Source: Periconia sp. R9002
Lineage: Eukaryota; Ascomycota; Dothideomycetes; Pleosporales; Periconiaceae
Reading direction: 5' to 3'
DNA: 64,000 bases
Assembly: GCA_023627715.1 (NCBI GenBank)
Contig: JAMAHW010000079.1
Location: 124,001 to 188,000 of the forward strand
Shown here piece after piece: positions 1-11,419 of the stretch. Both the position numbers and the translations under genes were made by a program. Below the pieces are notes generated by a model. That model was not told the origin of the DNA. It saw only the letters and a program-made list of their open reading frames with translations, and did not search any database. Position 1 is the stretch's first letter; each line of letters begins with the position of its first letter.

Positions 1-809
1 ATACCCTACCCTACTGCCTAAACCAGTGAACAAACACACGTTCTGGAGCATATGGCCAATGCCAACTACGAGCAGGTATAACCAAACGGACTCCTCCAAT
101 CATCGGTCTGCGTGACTCGAACGAGGTGTGGTTCTTTCACTGACTAGATAAACCTTCCCGATGCCCCCTTTCACCCTCACCTCGTTCGACGTATCAAGTA
201 ATGGTTGAGAACACACGTGGTATGGTATCTCAGATCTCAACCTTCACCCTTCGACCAGCATGTATCACTTCGCATCTGAATACGCACGACCCATCTATCT
301 TCAAGGATCGAACCAGGTAAAGGTATCTAGCGCAGGAGAGGTCGAAGCAATCTTCCAGATGAACTTCAGCAAATTACATCTACAGAAACCAACAATCAAG
401 AGATATCCGGATTTTGATTCGACGTGAACTTGATCAGGTACCGACACTCCTTCCCAATTCACGTGTAAAGTTCCGTGCATCAATCACTACCTCCGAACAT
501 TCTTTCCACTACCCAACACCCTAGCATCGTAGTTTCTTTCTCACACACACAACCACACGCGACCTTTACCTCACTGGTCGTTGAGGCGGCGATGGAAACA
601 TTGGTCATGATGGGAACATGTCATCACGCTTGTTTGCAGCGGATCGCATCGGTATAATCAATCTTTTTATAGCCGAAGGACCAGAGCATGCGTCGCTATA
701 ACACCGTCATCGGGACATTCCGGAAGGAAGGACAGAACGTTCTTCTACTCTTGAAGATTCTGTAGATCGTTGGATAATCACAATCATCACTTAAGGCACG
801 CATCACAAA
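1..809. other. Left-edge non-coding stretch
   Basis: No coding region with family similarity or splice logic is visible. Only short unconvincing open frames occur (for example 301-483 minus and 475-657 plus). The last 200 bases probably hold the promoter and 5' leader of the CoA-transferase gene at 810. Confidence 0.5.
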
Positions 810-2240
810 ATGGACCGCCAGAACTTCACCCCATCCGACTCCGTGTCATACGTTTGGCAAGGCCTATCCCTCCCCGCCTCAGCACTCTCCTCTCTAAACC
901 TCGTCGAAGACGGCGAATTCCTTCCTTCATCATTTAAAGTAGATCATCTCGCCCAAGTATCCATCGCACTCTCTGCCCTTGCCGCTTCTCTCTTCTACTC
1001 CACGAGGAACAAATGCGCGGTCCCAAAAGTCACTATTCCTTCCGAACATGCGTGCGTCGAGTTCAAGTCTGAAAGGTTGTACCTGTTGAACGGAAACCCT
1101 CCTTCATTGCCCTGGGGTACCATTGGTGGGCTTCACAAATGCGCAGATGGATACGTAAGAGTCCACGATTCTTTCCCCAACCATCGGGCGAACGTACTGC
1201 GGATGCTGGGTCTCCCAAACGATGCCTCAAGGGAAGACGTTGCAAAGGCGATGCTGAAACGGCGCGCCGAGGAGCTCGAGTCGGAAGCTGTAGGGCGTGC
1301 TGCGGTGATTGCGGCGTTGAGATCGTTCGAGGAATGGGATGCGCATCCGCAGAGTAAGGCGATTGCGGATTTCCCCATCGGTGTGAGGAAGTTGGGGGTC
1401 GGTAGCCCATATGTCCCGCCCGTGCCGTCGGGCATGGGCAATGTAAAGTGTCTGCAGGGTATACGAGTAGTGGAGATGAGTCGGGTGATAGCAGCGCCGG
1501 TAGCGGGACGGACTCTTGCTGCTCACGGCGCGGACGTTATTTGGGTTACTTCGCCGACGCTTCCAGATCTGCCAGACCTGGACCGAGATTTGGCGAGGGG
1601 GAAGAGAACAGTGCAGCTAGATATCAAGAAAGACGACGACATGGCGAAACTCGTTGAGCTCCTTCGCACCGCGGACGTTTTCATACAGAGTTACAGGCCA
1701 GGTAGCCTTTCTGAGAAGGGCCTTTCGCCAGAACGACTCAGAGAGTTAAATCCGAACTTGATTGTTGCTAGTTTGTCAGCGTATGGACCGGATGGTCCTT
1801 GGGCTGGAAGGCGCGGCTTCGACTCGCTGGTTCAGACATGCTCTGGCCTCAACGTCGCAGAGGCAGAGCAGTATGGTGAGGGTGAACCGGCTCACGTCCT
1901 TCCTTGCCAGGCGCTCGATCATGGAGCCGGGTACTTCCTCGCCACTGGTATCATGGCAGCTTTGTATACACGCGCTGTTGACGGCGGGTCATTCGAGGTG
2001 AAGGTTTCGCTTGCTGGAGTTATGAGATATTTGAGGTCTCTTGGACGACATGCGGATAAGACTGGCTATCAGCGTAAAGATTTCTCAAGGTCTCATAACG
2101 TAGAGAAGTACTTGGAGATAAGGGAATCGGGATTCGGAGTTCTCAAGGCAGTCAAACATTCAGCCACCATTCAGGGTATTGAGGTTGGCTGGGATGTTAT
2201 GCCCAAGACTTTGGGTAGCGATGCCGCTGTGTGGCTATAG
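810..2240 (+). CDS. CaiB/BaiF (class III) CoA-transferase family protein
   Basis: Intronless gene for a 476-residue protein of the formyl-CoA transferase/CaiB superfamily, which moves CoA between carboxylic acids through an aspartyl-CoA thioester. The core begins near residue 214 (LQGIRVVEMSRVIAAP) and continues with GRTLAAHGADVIWV, LARGKRTVQLDIK and VFIQSYRPG. The segment RRGFDSLVQTCSG has Asp338 where the catalytic Asp of the family lies. Residues 1-200 resemble the C-terminal half of the fold, the arrangement I recall for the common fungal members of about 480 residues, so I consider it complete. No targeting signal is evident, so it is probably cytosolic. The acid substrate cannot be told. 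It lies upstream of the terpene synthase/P450 pair on the opposite strand from the synthase, and membership of that cluster is only a possibility. Confidence 0.9.
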   Translation: MDRQNFTPSDSVSYVWQGLSLPASALSSLNLVEDGEFLPSSFKVDHLAQVSIALSALAASLFYSTRNKCAVPKVTIPSEHACVEFKSERLYLLNGNPPSLPWGTIGGLHKCADGYVRVHDSFPNHRANVLRMLGLPNDASREDVAKAMLKRRAEELESEAVGRAAVIAALRSFEEWDAHPQSKAIADFPIGVRKLGVGSPYVPPVPSGMGNVKCLQGIRVVEMSRVIAAPVAGRTLAAHGADVIWVTSPTLPDLPDLDRDLARGKRTVQLDIKKDDDMAKLVELLRTADVFIQSYRPGSLSEKGLSPERLRELNPNLIVASLSAYGPDGPWAGRRGFDSLVQTCSGLNVAEAEQYGEGEPAHVLPCQALDHGAGYFLATGIMAALYTRAVDGGSFEVKVSLAGVMRYLRSLGRHADKTGYQRKDFSRSHNVEKYLEIRESGFGVLKAVKHSATIQGIEVGWDVMPKTLGSDAAVWL

Positions 2241-3067
2241 TGAAAACGCAATTGATCGATTATGAAATATATGAGAAAAAGTGGGCAGTTGCATATCCCT
2301 CGATCGATACGCCAACGCACTGAAATAACTTAACAATACCCGCGTGAAGGGACTCCACTAGCCTTGAGCAGAAAGTCCTAAAAAATCCAAAAAAGAATCC
2401 AAAAAGATATATCCCACTTTGCCAACAGCAAAAATCGAACCGGGGGTCCAAGGACCGCGGCGTACTTGTGATAGTCTGATACTAACTCTTCGGCCCGTGT
2501 ACTCTGATGGTATAACCAACTTTTCCAAGCGCCCAGTTCGATTGTGATAATTCTCGTGCTTAAGCAATATATATATATACGACAATTGATTAGAGTATTG
2601 GTGTGCGAGTGCTCTTATCTAAAAGGTGTGGACAGACACAAAGCGCTGTCGCTGCCTAGAAGGGAAATCACGTGGCCCGTGTACGACTTTCACTCACTTC
2701 GAGAATCTTCGCTTGGTGACTTTGCAGTACGTTTTAGCGTACTTGTTGCTTCCCACACGAGTATTGGTGTGTACCTAGGTAGACTATGTGCCCCACACAA
2801 AGGGTAAGGTACAGCTTGAAGTACGTCGGCATTACTTGGTCTCCATAGCTCTTGCGCATTTACACCTTCAAATGTTCGTATGATATATGGAGGTTATCTT
2901 GAGCGTCTCGCAACCCAATGCTAAAATTAAATAGTGAATTGAATATACGCAAGCCTTGGGTGACCTACATCCTCACACTATGACATCTTGTTCCGAACTT
3001 CTCCAATTCGCGCTTCGAGTTGGGTGGTACCACAGGATCATAAAATGCTCCCATAGGCAACAGAATG
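2241..3067. other. Convergent intergenic region
   Basis: AT-rich spacer between the 3' ends of the CoA-transferase and the terpene synthase. Around 2400-2545 there are phrases resembling a tRNA T-arm, but no tRNA fold could be made (see rejected items). Nothing else is recognised. Confidence 0.5.
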
Positions 3068-4302
3068 TTACAGTTGAATCTGAATCCCACCTTTCAACGA
3101 ATCACATCCGAGCTTGTATCTCCCGGACACAACACTCCAATTCAGATTAGCAGTACAAGCATACTTGCAACCATCGATGAACTTCTGCAGGTTGGCTGAA
3201 AGCGCTGTATCCACGGCATGGCGCGCTAGCAACGCGTCAGCTGCGGCATCTATGGCTCGAACTGAATCCTGCAGCATCTTTGAGGCAACATCTATCGCTT
3301 CCTGAACTGAGCCAAGCTCTACAGCAAGCAGAGGGATCAAGCTATCAGTCTGTCCCACTTGCAGCTCTTTTTTTGCCGACAGTATGTCATTACATCTATG
3401 GATATTGATTAGTAACTATAACCAAAAATATGTCAGGGACGTCTCACACTGATATGTTCATGTTTGTCTCGTGCCAGAGCACTTTCATCTCCGGCTCCTG
3501 ATATACTGCCTCTGGAATCTCTATATTATGGGCATACCTTGCATTAAGTCAGAGATCTTGTATATGGAACATTATTGAGATAGTCGATGTCCACATGAAC
3601 TCACTCGGTTAGCACTAAACAGACGTGCACTCCGCTACTCCCCATGCGACGCTCCAAATACTCGCTCACCGTTGGCAGTTTACCACTTAAATGCACCTTT
3701 TGCTCAAGCTCAGTCATCTTGACAAACACCTCCAGTTCATCATAGAGTCTGGCAGCCAAACGACCGTTTCCAAACTCAGATACTGCGCGGCCAACATCTT
3801 CGAAGTTATAGATGACGATGTTTTCTGACCCTAGTGACCCGGTGGAATCACTCGGGGAAGGGCAATCGTGAGAATCGGAATTTTCAGGTAACTGAAGACT
3901 TTCTCGAATGAAGTGGAGCGTCTCAGTACGGAAGTCGCATGCCCGGTCGAACTCGTGCACAAGATCCGAGAACTCGGCAGAATCTGTCTCGTCGTCCCAG
4001 ACAAAGAGCCAGATGGATAGCCATGCCGTAGTGTACAGGGCCTCGACTGCAGCATAGGGCCACCACATCGAAGCAAACAGAGCAGCATACGTCTTATTCA
4101 TCTTTTGTAGTCGCTTCTCGTTTTCAATTCCGGGAAATAGCCAGTTAAATCGAGCACTTGTGGCGTTCTCGAGGAGCTCTAGGTTGGGGTTTGTGGCTGC
4201 CGGCCACTCTGCCATCATTGCTTGCAGATCTGGAATGGTAACAGTTTTTCCACGAACAAGATCAAGGATCTTTTCGTGGGAATTTCGTCTTCCAGTATCC
4301 AT
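3068..4302 (-). CDS. Class I terpene synthase (sesquiterpene-synthase type)
   Basis: Three exons on the minus strand: 4302-3605, 3537-3448 and 3395-3068, with GT...AG introns of 67 and 52 bp, giving 371 residues, normal for fungal sesquiterpene synthases. Class I enzymes ionise a prenyl diphosphate with a Mg2+ cluster and cyclise the cation. The aspartate-rich motif is DDETD (103-107). The second metal motif only appears after splicing exon 2 to exon 3: NDILSAKKE, with Asn265, Ser269 and Glu273. The late Arg-Tyr pair that senses diphosphate is at 355-356 (NLNWSVVSGRY). All three signatures being intact argues for an active enzyme. A Ser/Asp-rich loop at about 139-160 is unusual and the tail after RY is only 15 residues. 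The start is the first Met before the conserved block. A P450 is divergent from it, 1.47 kb away. Whether the substrate is C15 or C20, and the product, cannot be deduced. Confidence 0.93.
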
Positions 4303-5776
4303 ACTTGATTTAAATTAAGCGGCCTGCAAAGGAAGATGATTTCGAGTTCTAGAGTCCTCAACCTTGGAAGGTCAGATAATAAGTAATGCGTCGACGCCAA
4401 TGCAAACACCAGATCCAAGCAGGGATTATCTCGTGTGATAGCACTGACTCCTAACAAATTCCAAAAAAGATATAGCATTGCTCATAGTAGAAAACAGTAC
4501 GCACGCGCGTCCTTTGTTCCTTCAAGCAGTTTCTTTGAGCAGATTCCTCGTGCAACTGCGTATGGTGGAACCTTTTCAGGTCATACTGCAGTCAGCAGAA
4601 ACATTTACGCCCTGCTCCTTATGCACATGGTGGCATTTTTTCTTATTGGCCTATGAACATCAATTACTTGCGCAACTGCACTATAGCGCCGGGCGATATC
4701 TGACTGAGAAATGATAAGCGATGAAACGGACAGAAACCGGGGAAGAAGTATGAACAAGAAGAGCGGAATTAGGGCTACACCACGAGATAAAGACATCCGG
4801 TCAATCCGCGTCAAGCATTTCCCTAACCTTTAATATCGAGGATGAGCTTTGAGGCGTTCATCAGCCGATCAAGTGAGCATCTTCTCCTGCGGGTTGGTTG
4901 CACCCTTCACACTTCATTCGTATCAATTGCCTTGGTGACTCTGATTCACGGTTCGGAGAAGCTGTCATAAGATTTATATAGGATGGTTTTTGTAATCACT
5001 CTAGAGAGATGTCTCACGCCGTTGTACGATATACTGAGCATGAACGCTGGTGGAGTGGCGGACTATCAGGTTTGGCAACAGTAATATTTTTATTGGCTAA
5101 TTACCAGTACGTTTGTTTTCTACTTGAATATCTGTCACTGCAGGCGTATCATGTGGCAGTTGTACTACCTTGTATGCACCGTGCAGTGGCTTGTTCTGAG
5201 CGACACGGGATCGCCGAATTGAGCGGCTGACTTCCACAACCCAACATCAATCGAACCCTCGATTACTGGGTCGTGCTCACCGTCATCTCGCACGAAAAAC
5301 AAGGATTTATGTAGAATACTGTTCAATCAGGATTTTTGAATAGACCATCTGTCTGAAGTAACCATAAACTTCATTCCAGTATATGTATATATGTGTCAAG
5401 TATCTGGAGGAAAATTATCTTATAAAACCTCTTAGGGCTAGTTTCACTGAAATTATTTTCTTGTCGTTTAACGTACATGGCACAGGCTTTCGTCGGTGAC
5501 TATACTAACTTGCGTAGTATTCCATTTTACACCGAATCAATTCCTAATGACGACTCCTGATTTGACGTTGGTAAGCAGGTCTGCATGCAAGCCACCTTAG
5601 AAATTCTGACAGGGTTCGCAGACCCGTACGAGATGCGAGACACATGGTTGGAACCGTACTTGATTTATGGTCAAAATCGGCGTTTAATAGTAATGCTATA
5701 AGATGGTAGAAACCGCTCCTAGGCGATTGCGTTGGAAATTTCTAAGAAAATTCAACTGTGACAATTCAACCACAGT
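4303..5776. other. Divergent promoter region of terpene synthase and P450
   Basis: A 1.47-kb AT-rich spacer between two divergent starts, and so the likely shared control region of the pair. A 73-codon frame at 5009-5230 has no recognisable features and I do not call it. No specific regulator site could be assigned. Confidence 0.5.
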
Positions 5777-7653
5777 ATGGCAAGCATGCTACAGACAGTT
5801 GCTCTCTGCGGCATTGCCATAGTATTATATGGGCTGGGGTTGGTGGTCTACCGGTTATTTCTACACCCTTTGTCTCGTTTTCCTGGTCCCAAGATTGCGG
5901 CGGCCACACAGTGGTATGAGGCGTACTACGATCTAATCAAATATCCCGGTGGGCAATTCATTTATGAGATAGATCGGATGCACAAACTTTATGGTAGGCC
6001 GTGAAATGAATCATCGGTCCATATGTAAGGCGTGCTGACCCAATCAATAGGACCTATAGTACGCATCACTCCACATGAGATCCACGTTAAAGATTCATCA
6101 TGGGAGAAAGTGCTATATACTTCATACTCTAAAGGAGTACGCAACAAGTACCCACCGGCAGCAGCTATGGTGGGTCTTCCCAATGATGGTGCGTTGCATT
6201 TGACTTGAACATATTCTTAGTTTGATTAGCGCTGAACACTATCGCTTTTAGTATTCGGAACTATCAATCAAGAACACCATCATAGGAGGCGCACTGCCAT
6301 CAACGCCTACTTTTCTAAAAAGTCCGTAGAGCAGGTGGAACCAATCCTATATCGTTTCCTGGACATCTTCTGCGAAAAGATGCGAGATTGCCTGGAGAAC
6401 GATGGAATTGTAAGGATGAACGTTATTGCCCTTGCGTTGACTGCGGACACCAGCACAGAGTATGCATTTGGTAAGGGATTGGGCCTCCTAGAAGATGACC
6501 AAAAGGCAATGAATTGGTATAAAACGAACAAAGCCCTTGCTACTATGATCCCTACCGTCAGGCAATTCCCGTGGTGCATGCCACTGGCGTTGAAAATTCC
6601 CGTCGAGGTCATAAGAAGCTTAAATGCAGAATTCGCCAGGGTCCTTGATTTAAGACATGTGTGTACAATTGTGAAACCAAAAAACAACTGCACTAATGTT
6701 GGATGCAGGAGATGCGACGAAGAGCTCGCCATGCTGTGGAGATGCATGAACCACCTCCACCAGGCCCTCAGAAAGACAAGAACATCAAGACCGTGGAATC
6801 GAGATCTGAAAAAGACGTCTGGACGAGTATTCTCAATAGCAAGCTCCCACCAGAAGAGAAAACAGCTCTCCGCATGGCTGACGAAGCGTTCACATTGATT
6901 TCAGCTGGAGGCGAAGGGACTGCGAGGGTCATCTGCCTAGGACTGTTCCATGTACTTGCAGACAGGAAGTCCCTAATGCCGCCTTTGATGGAAGAGCTCG
7001 TATCCGTGATGCCCGAGATGTCGTCGAAACCTACATTAAGAGCTCTGGAAAGGCTACCATTGCTTGTAAGTGTCCCTTCTCAAAGCAGCTAAATGCCGCA
7101 ATATGAACACCACTGATATGAGGTAGACAGGAATTGTGAAAGAGACTTTGCGTTTAGGGGCCCTTCTAACGACACGCCTCCCTTTAATAGACCCTTATGA
7201 GGCTTTAAGATATGGCGAATGGTGCATTCCACCTGGGACGCCTGTTAGCATGTCGCAGCGCGATGTGCTTCATGACCCTACTATCTTCTCCGAACCGAGT
7301 ATATTCAAGCCCAATCGCTGGCTACCAAATAATACAGAGCTTCAGCACCTGAATCAGCACTTCTATCCGTTTGGAAGAGGTGAACGAATGTGCGTTGGAT
7401 GGAAGTAAGTCATGCCCATTTCTGTCTCGTTTTTCACCGCTAATGACCGCTCCTTCTCTATAGTTTGGCTATGGCTGAGATCTATATTGTACTGGCAACC
7501 ATCTTTCGTCGCTTTGATTTGGAACTCTACGATACCATACGTGAACGTGATATAGAAGTAGTTCGCGACAGTTTTCTTGGTGAACCATCACTGGAGGCGA
7601 ATGGTGTTAGGGTTAGACTTGCAACCACATTGCCCAAGAACGATACGAGATGA
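5777..7653 (+). CDS. Cytochrome P450 monooxygenase
   Basis: Six exons (5777-5993, 6051-6188, 6252-6658, 6709-7065, 7127-7404, 7464-7653) joined in phase give 528 residues. An N-terminal hydrophobic anchor (about residues 7-28) followed by PLSRFPGPK indicates attachment to the ER membrane. The I-helix oxygen-binding motif is AGGEGT (320-325). The K-helix ExxR is KETLR (379-382). The PERF-like motif is FKPNRW. The haem loop [10 protein letters not shown] ends just before the last intron, with the Cys ligand near 462. [13 protein letters not shown] after exon 3 begins matches the C-helix region of fungal class II P450s. It needs an NADPH-P450 reductase partner encoded elsewhere. Being divergent from the terpene synthase, it probably oxidises that enzyme's product, which is inference from position. 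Confidence 0.95.
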
Positions 7654-9041
7654 GGAATGCAGCATGAGCTGCTGAAACTTTTGAAACATATTGCCCCCAG
7701 GACTTGATCATTAGCATACATAGTTGACAAATGAGAATGGATGGTAATGCTACCCTCTGTATCTTATTATCGACCGTGAATGTAGGTAGTCTCCAAGATT
7801 CTGCAGTAGCTTAATCTTCATTTTCGAAATCCGGAATCAGTAGTACATCTCCAGTTTAACCTAACGCAAACTGGGTATAATAACATTGCCAGAGAAACAG
7901 CCTGCATTGACGAAATTGTCAGCATGCCGTTGTACAATCACCCAATAGAGCTTTGATCATTGCTTCTATCACTCAATTGTCATAAGTAAGATCGTCTCAT
8001 CACATGCGATTGTGATGCATAGCGATCTTAATTCTGAACCTCAAATTCTAATCATTAAGCTACACATTAGTCCGTCCGCGCTATTGTTTGATTAAAATCA
8101 AATGCATAACCTGCGTCAGTTGGACATGCGACATATCCATCTTCGTGGCGGTATCTTCACACGTGTTATACCAATTGCAGAAGGGTGATTTAGTTTCTCA
8201 TCAAAGAGCGACATTGTCAATTTGTGTTGTAGACGAACAAGTGCGTATTGACAAGTATCTGTCGAAATTCCTGCTCTGGGGTCCTTATTGCCGGATGAGG
8301 TAATTCTACATGCAGGTACGCTACGCAATGTGAACTTCAGAAGTTTAGTGGGCGGGTAGATTAACCTTCAAAGCTTAACTGGTTTAGACAGCGCCATGTT
8401 CGTCATGGAATATGTGGATACGCGCTTTAAAGATTATCTGAAATTCATCCGTGATGCCTACTAATTTCTCCTTCGTTGGAAGTCGTCATCTCCAATTGGC
8501 TCGCTCCGTTTTATTAGTAGGTAATTGACAGCATTTGAGATCACTTGACACCGTTTTGATTCTCAATGACTCGGACGGCAAACAACTTCTGAAATACCAT
8601 TAGCGGACCATTGTAGCTACTGCAAAGTTTAGCCAACTGATGCATAGATAGGCCTTCCTCTTTCGAAGTGTTAAGTTATAGCGCGCTGGTAATCCCGGAG
8701 CACATCTTACTCGTCACGCGCCCATTCGCCCACAATCCACCGCTTTTATCGGAAAATCAATCAGTTCTCTTAAATTCCAAGTTATTGTCGAATAAAATGC
8801 GGGGTATAGTGAAGTCAATTGACGATTCGCGCTTGGACTTCCGCATTAGGATGTGGAGCCTAGGAAATATTCCACCGGCTGGAACTCCTTGCCTTCTCCC
8901 ATATTGCACGGCGCCGTCGCGCATCGCGTAAATGAGCTACAAGCGGCGGACAGGCATAGAAATTCTCCGGCCGTTGAGTATAATAGGCATTAAAACCGCG
9001 TGATTAAGGATGCTGTCCACATTCGTGCTGTTTGAGCGAAG
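7654..9041. other. Intergenic region upstream of alpha-galactosidase
   Basis: AT-rich 1.39-kb spacer. Short frames at 8088-8303 and 8668-8931 show no domain or signal peptide. It probably holds the P450 3' end and the alpha-galactosidase promoter. Confidence 0.5.
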
Positions 9042-10361
9042 ATGTTGTACTTGCTTACTGTGGTAGCCGCCAGCGCGCTCGTCGCTGAAGCTCTCCCCTC
9101 CAGTGCGGAAGGACTGGAAAAGCGATTATCAAATGGCCTCGGGAAGACACCAGCTCTAGGATGGAACAGCTGGGTGAGTTATATCATGAAATCCCTCGGC
9201 TTTTACATATCTTAATTGGTTTTCAGAATCAAGGAGGCTGTAATGCTGCGACGGCACAAGTTGCTCTCAACACAGCAAAAGCTTTCGTCGACTTAGGGCT
9301 CAAGGATGTTGGTTATACTTACGTCAATATCGATGACTGCTGGTCCACCATGTCTCGGAATAGCCAAGGCCAACTTGTTCCTGATCCGGCGAAGTTTCCT
9401 CAGGGTATTAAGGCCGTTACCGATCAGATTCACAACATGGGCCTAAAGTTTGGACTTTATGGTGATGCAGGTACAAAGACTTGCGCAGGATATCCTGGGT
9501 CTCAGGGCCATGAGGATCAGGATGCGAAGCAGCTCGCGGATTGGGGTGTTGACTACTGGAAGCACGACAATTGCTATACCCCGTGCAACGGCCCCATCGT
9601 ACAGACATGCTCAAATCCAGCGGGCAATACGAAGACTTGGTATGTTAAAATGAGGGATGCACTGCAGAAATCGGGACGCCCTATCTTCTATTCGCTGTGC
9701 AACTGGGGGAGAGATCAGGTGTGGACTTGGGGTGCAGAAATGGGGAACAGTTGGCGCATGGAAATTGACAATTGGGGAGGCTGGGCGGATGTTGTCCGAA
9801 TCGCAAGTTCGGCAGCAGCTATCGCAAACTATTCGGCCCCAGGGGGTTTTAATGATCTTGATATGATGGTAGGTACACTTACGTTAGACATCGAATCATT
9901 CTCACGCGAACTAGATTCTGGGCAACGGCAAACTCACAGCCGCTGAAGAGCGCACGCACTTCGGTATCTGGGCCATCGCAAAATCGCCTATCATTTTGGG
10001 AACGGACGTGACGAAGATGTCCAGCGACCTTCTCAAAGTCGTGAAAAACAAAGCGCTCATCGCCGTAAATCAAGATTCGCTCGGGAAAGCTGCCACCACT
10101 TTTAAGCCTTCGGGTGCTGCTGCTCCAGTAAAGGGCCAATTGTACCCATACTGGGCTGGACCACTGTCTGACGGTATTGTTGTTGCACTGGTCGCGCCGG
10201 GCAATGCTCAGACATACTCTGTGAATTTCTCCGATGTACCTGGCCTTGGCTCGGGTACATTCTCGTGGACGGAGTTGTACAGTGGTCGCACCGGTAGCGG
10301 AACCTCTGTGAGCGCAAATCTACAGCAGCATGATATCGCGGTCTTCAAGGTCACCAAGTAG
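9042..10361 (+). CDS. Secreted alpha-galactosidase, GH27
   Basis: Three exons (9042-9173, 9227-9868, 9915-10361) give 406 residues. The first exon encodes a signal peptide (MLYLLTVVAASALVAEALP) and a Kex2-like site (LEKR) before the mature start, so the enzyme is secreted. The GH27 TIM-barrel is clear: TPALGWNSW, YVNIDDCW, GLKFGLYGDAG and WKHDNC, where Asp158 fits the nucleophile, then WRMEIDNW, where Asp225 fits the acid/base, then PGGFNDLDMM. The C-terminal beta domain ends with HDIAVFKV. It should remove terminal alpha-1,6 galactose from galactomannan and raffinose-type sugars with retention. The start at 9042 is set by the signal peptide; the open frame that begins at 9161 lies partly in intron 1. 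It sits near a pectin methylesterase, consistent with plant cell-wall use. Confidence 0.93.
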
Positions 10362-10978
10362 TAGTTAAATGATCGAATTTGGGGGGCTCAAAGCCATGAG
10401 TAATCAAGTTTCAATAAAAAGCGGAGGAAGCATGTTTGTTCCAATCACATCGATTGATATTGATCGTTGATGCGAGACTTTTCCTTTGCAACCTCACAGT
10501 TCAACATCATGCTCTTGACCTCGCGCATATGGAAGACCTCCAAGCTACCCAGAAATAAGAAAAACTGACCACTTTCAAATATCTGGATGAAATTTCAATT
10601 CCTAAGCTTCCGGGGGGCAAGATAACACGTAGGATTCTATTACTAGGCTCTTCGCTAAACGTAAATTTGTGAATTACCCTTTTTAGTGTCTAGCATTTAC
10701 ACTTTTCTAGGGAAAAATCCCGTATTAACAATTAAATGATCAACATTGGATATCCTCACAACAAATATGCACTTTGAGCTCGACACAGCGCATATTATTC
10801 TGGCATCGATGATGACAAATCATGAATCCCCACTTTGAAGCGACCCTGCGTAAGCCCACCTTCGTGCAAGACGCAGACTCGAAGTTGAAACGTCATCCAT
10901 CGTCTTCACATCGAATACCACTCCCTCTGAACCCCCTTCGCTCTCGAACGAGGATAAGCTTCCGGCCCAAAAGCCACA
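10362..10978. other. Intergenic region
   Basis: AT-rich spacer with an AATAAA-like stretch shortly after the GH27 stop, near 10410, that may serve polyadenylation. Nothing else is recognised. Confidence 0.4.
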
Positions 10979-11419
10979 ATGACGACGCCCGAGCAAATCA
11001 TCAAAAAGCTTAATCTCACCCCGCACGTCGAGAAAGGCTACTACATTCAAACTTTCATCGATCCCGAGAAGGACTCGGAAGGCAGCGCGTACAGCACCGC
11101 CATATACTACCTTCTCCAAAAGCATGACGAGAAATCGAATTGGCACCGTGTCCTCAACGCAGTGGAGATATGGCACTACTATGCCGGCGCGCCGATTCGG
11201 CTCTCCCTTTCTTGGGATGATGGCGCTCCTATTCGCCAAAAGATACTGGGAAACGATATCATGAATGATCAAGAGCCGCAGGTGCTTGTTCAGAGACGTG
11301 AATGGCAGAGCGCGGAAACGCTTGGAGACTGGACTTTGGTGGGGTGTACTGTGTCACCTGCCTTTGACATGAAGAATTTTGAGATGGCATCACCGGAATG
11401 GAAACCTCGAGTGGATTAA
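10979..11419 (+). CDS. Cupin, DUF985 family
   Basis: Intronless gene for a 146-residue cytosolic protein of the DUF985 (cupin_5) family, a single beta-barrel cupin. Family hallmarks are GYYIQTFIDP, STAIYYLLQ, SNWHRVLNAVEIWHYYAGAP, LGDWTLVGCTVSPAFD and a closing FEMA. His residues in WHR and WHYY lie where cupins place metal or ligand contacts. The length fits the family (yeast YML079W is a structurally known relative with no firm function), so I cannot name a reaction. The start is the only Met before the conserved block. Confidence 0.9.
   Translation: MTTPEQIIKKLNLTPHVEKGYYIQTFIDPEKDSEGSAYSTAIYYLLQKHDEKSNWHRVLNAVEIWHYYAGAPIRLSLSWDDGAPIRQKILGNDIMNDQEPQVLVQRREWQSAETLGDWTLVGCTVSPAFDMKNFEMASPEWKPRVD

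Noticed and set aside
2400..2545. tRNA-like phrases on the minus strand (GGTTCGAT with His-tRNA-like spacing)
   Set aside because: The T-arm, anticodon arm and acceptor arm do not pair; only spacing and a GGTTCGAT loop agree.
5009..5230. 73-codon open frame between terpene synthase and P450
   Set aside because: No domain, no splice partner, AT-rich context; likely random.
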